A stretch of DNA of 64,000 bases from the NCBI GenBank assembly GCA_022828145.1, contig JAJEJA010000120.1:31422-95421 (forward strand), read 5' to 3'. Source of the stretch: Candidatus Poribacteria bacterium. GTDB taxonomy: Bacteria > Poribacteria > WGA-4E > WGA-3G. Made by a program: the position numbers and the translations under genes. Numbering within the stretch: position 1 is the stretch's first letter; each line of letters opens with the position of its first letter. Shown one piece after another: positions 63,901 to 64,000 of this stretch. Under the pieces are notes generated by a model. The model was given only the letters and a program-made list of their open reading frames with translations, searched no databases and had not been told where the DNA came from.

Positions 63901-64000
63901 TCCCAATAATGTTACGTTCGTATTCTCAATGTCTATCCGCATCACATCGGTAAACCCAACACCGATACTATTCACAACTTCTGTAATCTCTATGATTTCA
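57982..64000 (-). CDS. Giant Ig-like repeat surface protein (5' end beyond the window)
   Basis: More than 2000 residues; the frame is open through the window edge, so the start is missing. The N-terminal visible part is an array of near-identical 112-residue Ig/cadherin-like domains (336-bp units, about 61,950 to the edge). A roughly 334-residue three-domain super-repeat then occurs twice (about 59,700-61,700), followed by more diverged Ig-like domains with D-K-A-G-N turns. The last 100 residues (FGWPNPLRKSKNDVAFFSFDL... ARGIYVFRLEAVN) are a FlgD-Ig/type IX sorting-like domain. It is a likely secreted adhesin or matrix protein, encoded just ahead of a PorV-like protein. Confidence 0.9.
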   Translation of the reverse strand, partial: EIIEITEVVNSIGVGFTDVMRIDIENTNVTLLGPDGESIVVTLEEGDGSQIVVRFVPLEQSGMYSLSITPQDTLGHVAQSATTYQFRLDFEVPKVTSVSAKTVDATIALTPYEIIEITETVNSIAIGFSDVKRIDIEDTNVALSGPDGEGIVVSLEEGDGSEIVARFIPLARSGMYSLSIIPQDRLGNVAQSATTYQFRLDLQVPAITSVSAKTADATIVLTPFEIIEITEVVNSIGIGFSDMMRIDIENTNVTLSGPDGEVVVVSLEAGAGSQGSQTIVARFVSLTRSGMYSLSITPQDTSGNIAQSATTYQFRLDLQVPAITSVNANTTDAAIALTPYEIIDITGTVNSIAIGFSDVKRIDIEETNVALSGPDGEALVVTLEAGDGSEIVARFVSLTRSGMYSLSITPQDRLGNVAQSATTYQFRLDLQVPAITSVNAKTTDAAIALTPFEITDITETFNSIGIGFSDVKRIDIEYTNVTLSGPDGEALVVTLEAGDGSEIVARFVSLTRSGMYSLSITPQDTLGNVAQSATIYQFRLDLQVPRITSVSAKTTDATIALTPFEIVDITETVNSIGIGFTDVKRIDIENTNVTLSGPDGEAIVVMLKEGDSSQLVVRFVPLVQSGMYRLSITPQDTLGQVAQSSATYQFRLDLQVPEIISVNANVADTHVALTPYEEPIISNSFSSFTLEFTDAENLDDENTLISLSGPNGQEVAVTLEKGDDSKYVVRFVALTENGLYTISVTPQDKAGNVGQSVYQYQFRLDIALPTVQSISIDGKLGSTIYVSNSTPRIIASLTDALGVGLSFGENGSTIVVTDSSGLQIPGTTTSNDSNQLIWIPIPFATDGSADGQYNVAVTPIDMNGRSGTVVNRNFIYDSQAPRITAASPITLHAPVSYIGSGLSEFILTIEDEGPAGFVLLSQVAALMDASDKLVPATITHDDLTDQLYLTLSTPFANDGSADGTYTLNVALIDKAGNRKTSQYTVVYDSRIPQISSVQVNTAGTAKDLVANEVTELSESISTITLSFSEATRVDFANTAVSLLDPSDLSVPLTIEDDGVSELTIRFPNLTEIGQYILSVTPQDIAGNTATSPIEYTFDLEFILPTVESIQIGDTITLGSGDIAYVNADNLVIVANLLDPAGTGLSFDPLTGSDITVTTLGGTIVFGSTGTNNSDVIAWEPITLSTDGSSDGRYAVYVTPVDKEGREGSTIYREFILDTQEPEITSASPVNLSQPVSYVSESLTQLQFAVQDVGPAGLLLEDQQISLRNQSGAVIPTKLTNDSQDQLYLTLNEPLPLDGSMDGEYTVGIAFTDKAGNMLSVEHPIIYDTQAPTLVSTVPVNGELLTEDLTQIVVNLSDEGESGIDWSNTTVTLIDPNGVEISGDVSSNGRTQLTLNTNQLVADGRYTIRVQAIDRAGNGNLSVFESSFLLSRLLPAVISTVPITAPEDEAYINEAIEQIEVMLQTEDARHLSTVRLLNADGQVVDGQQHRETDKLIYQLVRPLATDGSEDGVYTIEFTPISASGRSGEVQSMTFTYDTQGPELITDDIQLIVVEPEVNNSLVEIRVPITDIQAGIDWEELDDAWFTFDQLTPNRDEITGRLSYDAEQSILIFRLNVPLADNGSADGEYRITITPIDKAGNGDETYEKELTYDTSPPVIDSSTLLINDAPLLTDIDAEDYPSSISTSGGVVIQASITDVGLGVNLSQSSITIINPNGQEISGTSQQNGIDTIVFKSDGLNIEGIYQVTVTGTGNDSELLGFSPKASITVAFLYETTQPTGSVINDGGKTEFTDEAIPFEGTAVDPEGSRRAGQQGENEVPVPASGVLLVEIVGTGPDGQEIEPVPAEDDSNAQAQPWSSWSVDFLPTRSGEYDLDLRVTDKAGNYTVYDIGEYTMSVSFSFKGNTFGWPNPLRKSKNDVAFFSFDLNAPEDEALDMTLYIYDWGGDLVYKQKYANITTGQRDDSRIKWNLENRAGNSVARGIYVFRLEAVNGAGNRANAVGKVLVVD
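61950..64000 (-). repeat. Tandem 336-bp repeats in the giant surface protein
   Basis: At least six units. The segment ending GTAAATCCA..CGGAATTG recurs at about 62,029, 62,365, 62,701, 63,038, 63,387 and 63,723. Spacing is 336-337 bases except one of 349, where the encoded loop has a G-S-Q duplication. Confidence 0.9.

Noticed and set aside
61950..64000. CRISPR-like regular repeats
   Set aside because: The period is 336 bases, the whole unit is conserved and it encodes protein domains; there are no short repeats with unique spacers.

Overview
The window looks like a chromosomal segment of an uncultured Gram-negative bacterium, most likely a member of Candidatus Poribacteria (sponge symbionts) or a close relative. 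This is inference. It rests on the gene mix: a microcompartment shell protein with PduL, a sulfatase, a phytanoyl-CoA dioxygenase family protein, an SMP-30 and Gfo/Idh/MocA pair, many WD40, PQQ, TolB-type, TPR and beta-helix proteins, lipoproteins and PorV-like outer membrane proteins. Small dispersed hairpin repeats in the intergenic gaps fit too. No rRNA, tRNA or CRISPR array was recognised.

Layout. 0.1-3.5 kb: a terminal-inverted-repeat element, a secreted beta-helix protein, then a mini microcompartment locus (BMC shell protein, PduL, flavoprotein; the last two carry encapsulation-peptide-like N-termini). 3.5-14.4 kb: envelope genes, namely a Ser/Tyr-rich secreted protein behind a perfect consensus promoter, a DUF5683-like protein, an NTF2-like lipoprotein, a Wzz-like chain-length protein, an 1139-residue lipidated beta-barrel candidate, and an ExbB-ExbD-ExbD motor whose ExbB carries an extra periplasmic domain. 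14.6-23.9 kb (minus): gltB, a GH43-like propeller and two large DUF4175-like/helical proteins split by an in-frame TGA. 24-31.7 kb: iron alcohol dehydrogenase, lipoproteins, a WD40 propeller and a PQQ/TolB propeller lipoprotein. 31.9-37.5 kb: the operon glyA-folC-hppA-lipoprotein. 37.7-43.7 kb: catabolic genes (sulfatase, PhyH, amidase, SMP-30, Gfo/Idh). 43.9-48.9 kb: an accessory island with a single-chain restriction-modification enzyme, a solitary TnpB element and a small coiled-coil membrane protein. 49.4-57.9 kb: membrane protein, orphan ABC solute-binding protein, frameshifted TPR protein, TolB-like propeller, two tandem carbohydrate-binding-like proteins, nadA and a PorV-like protein. 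58-64 kb: a giant Ig-like repeat protein running off the window edge.

How the genes work together. The window mixes housekeeping one-carbon, folate, NAD and glutamate metabolism with an extensive secreted and cell-surface repertoire. The least explained signals are: (i) a shared C-terminal motif T-[RT]-W-G-x-[IL]-K in four otherwise unrelated secreted proteins, possibly an undescribed sorting or retention tag; (ii) three families of non-autonomous terminal-inverted-repeat elements, three copies of which supply the stop codon of the gene they abut; (iii) the giant repeat protein with a FlgD/type IX-like C-terminus encoded directly upstream of a PorV-like protein; (iv) ExbB fused to a carboxypeptidase-regulatory-like domain.
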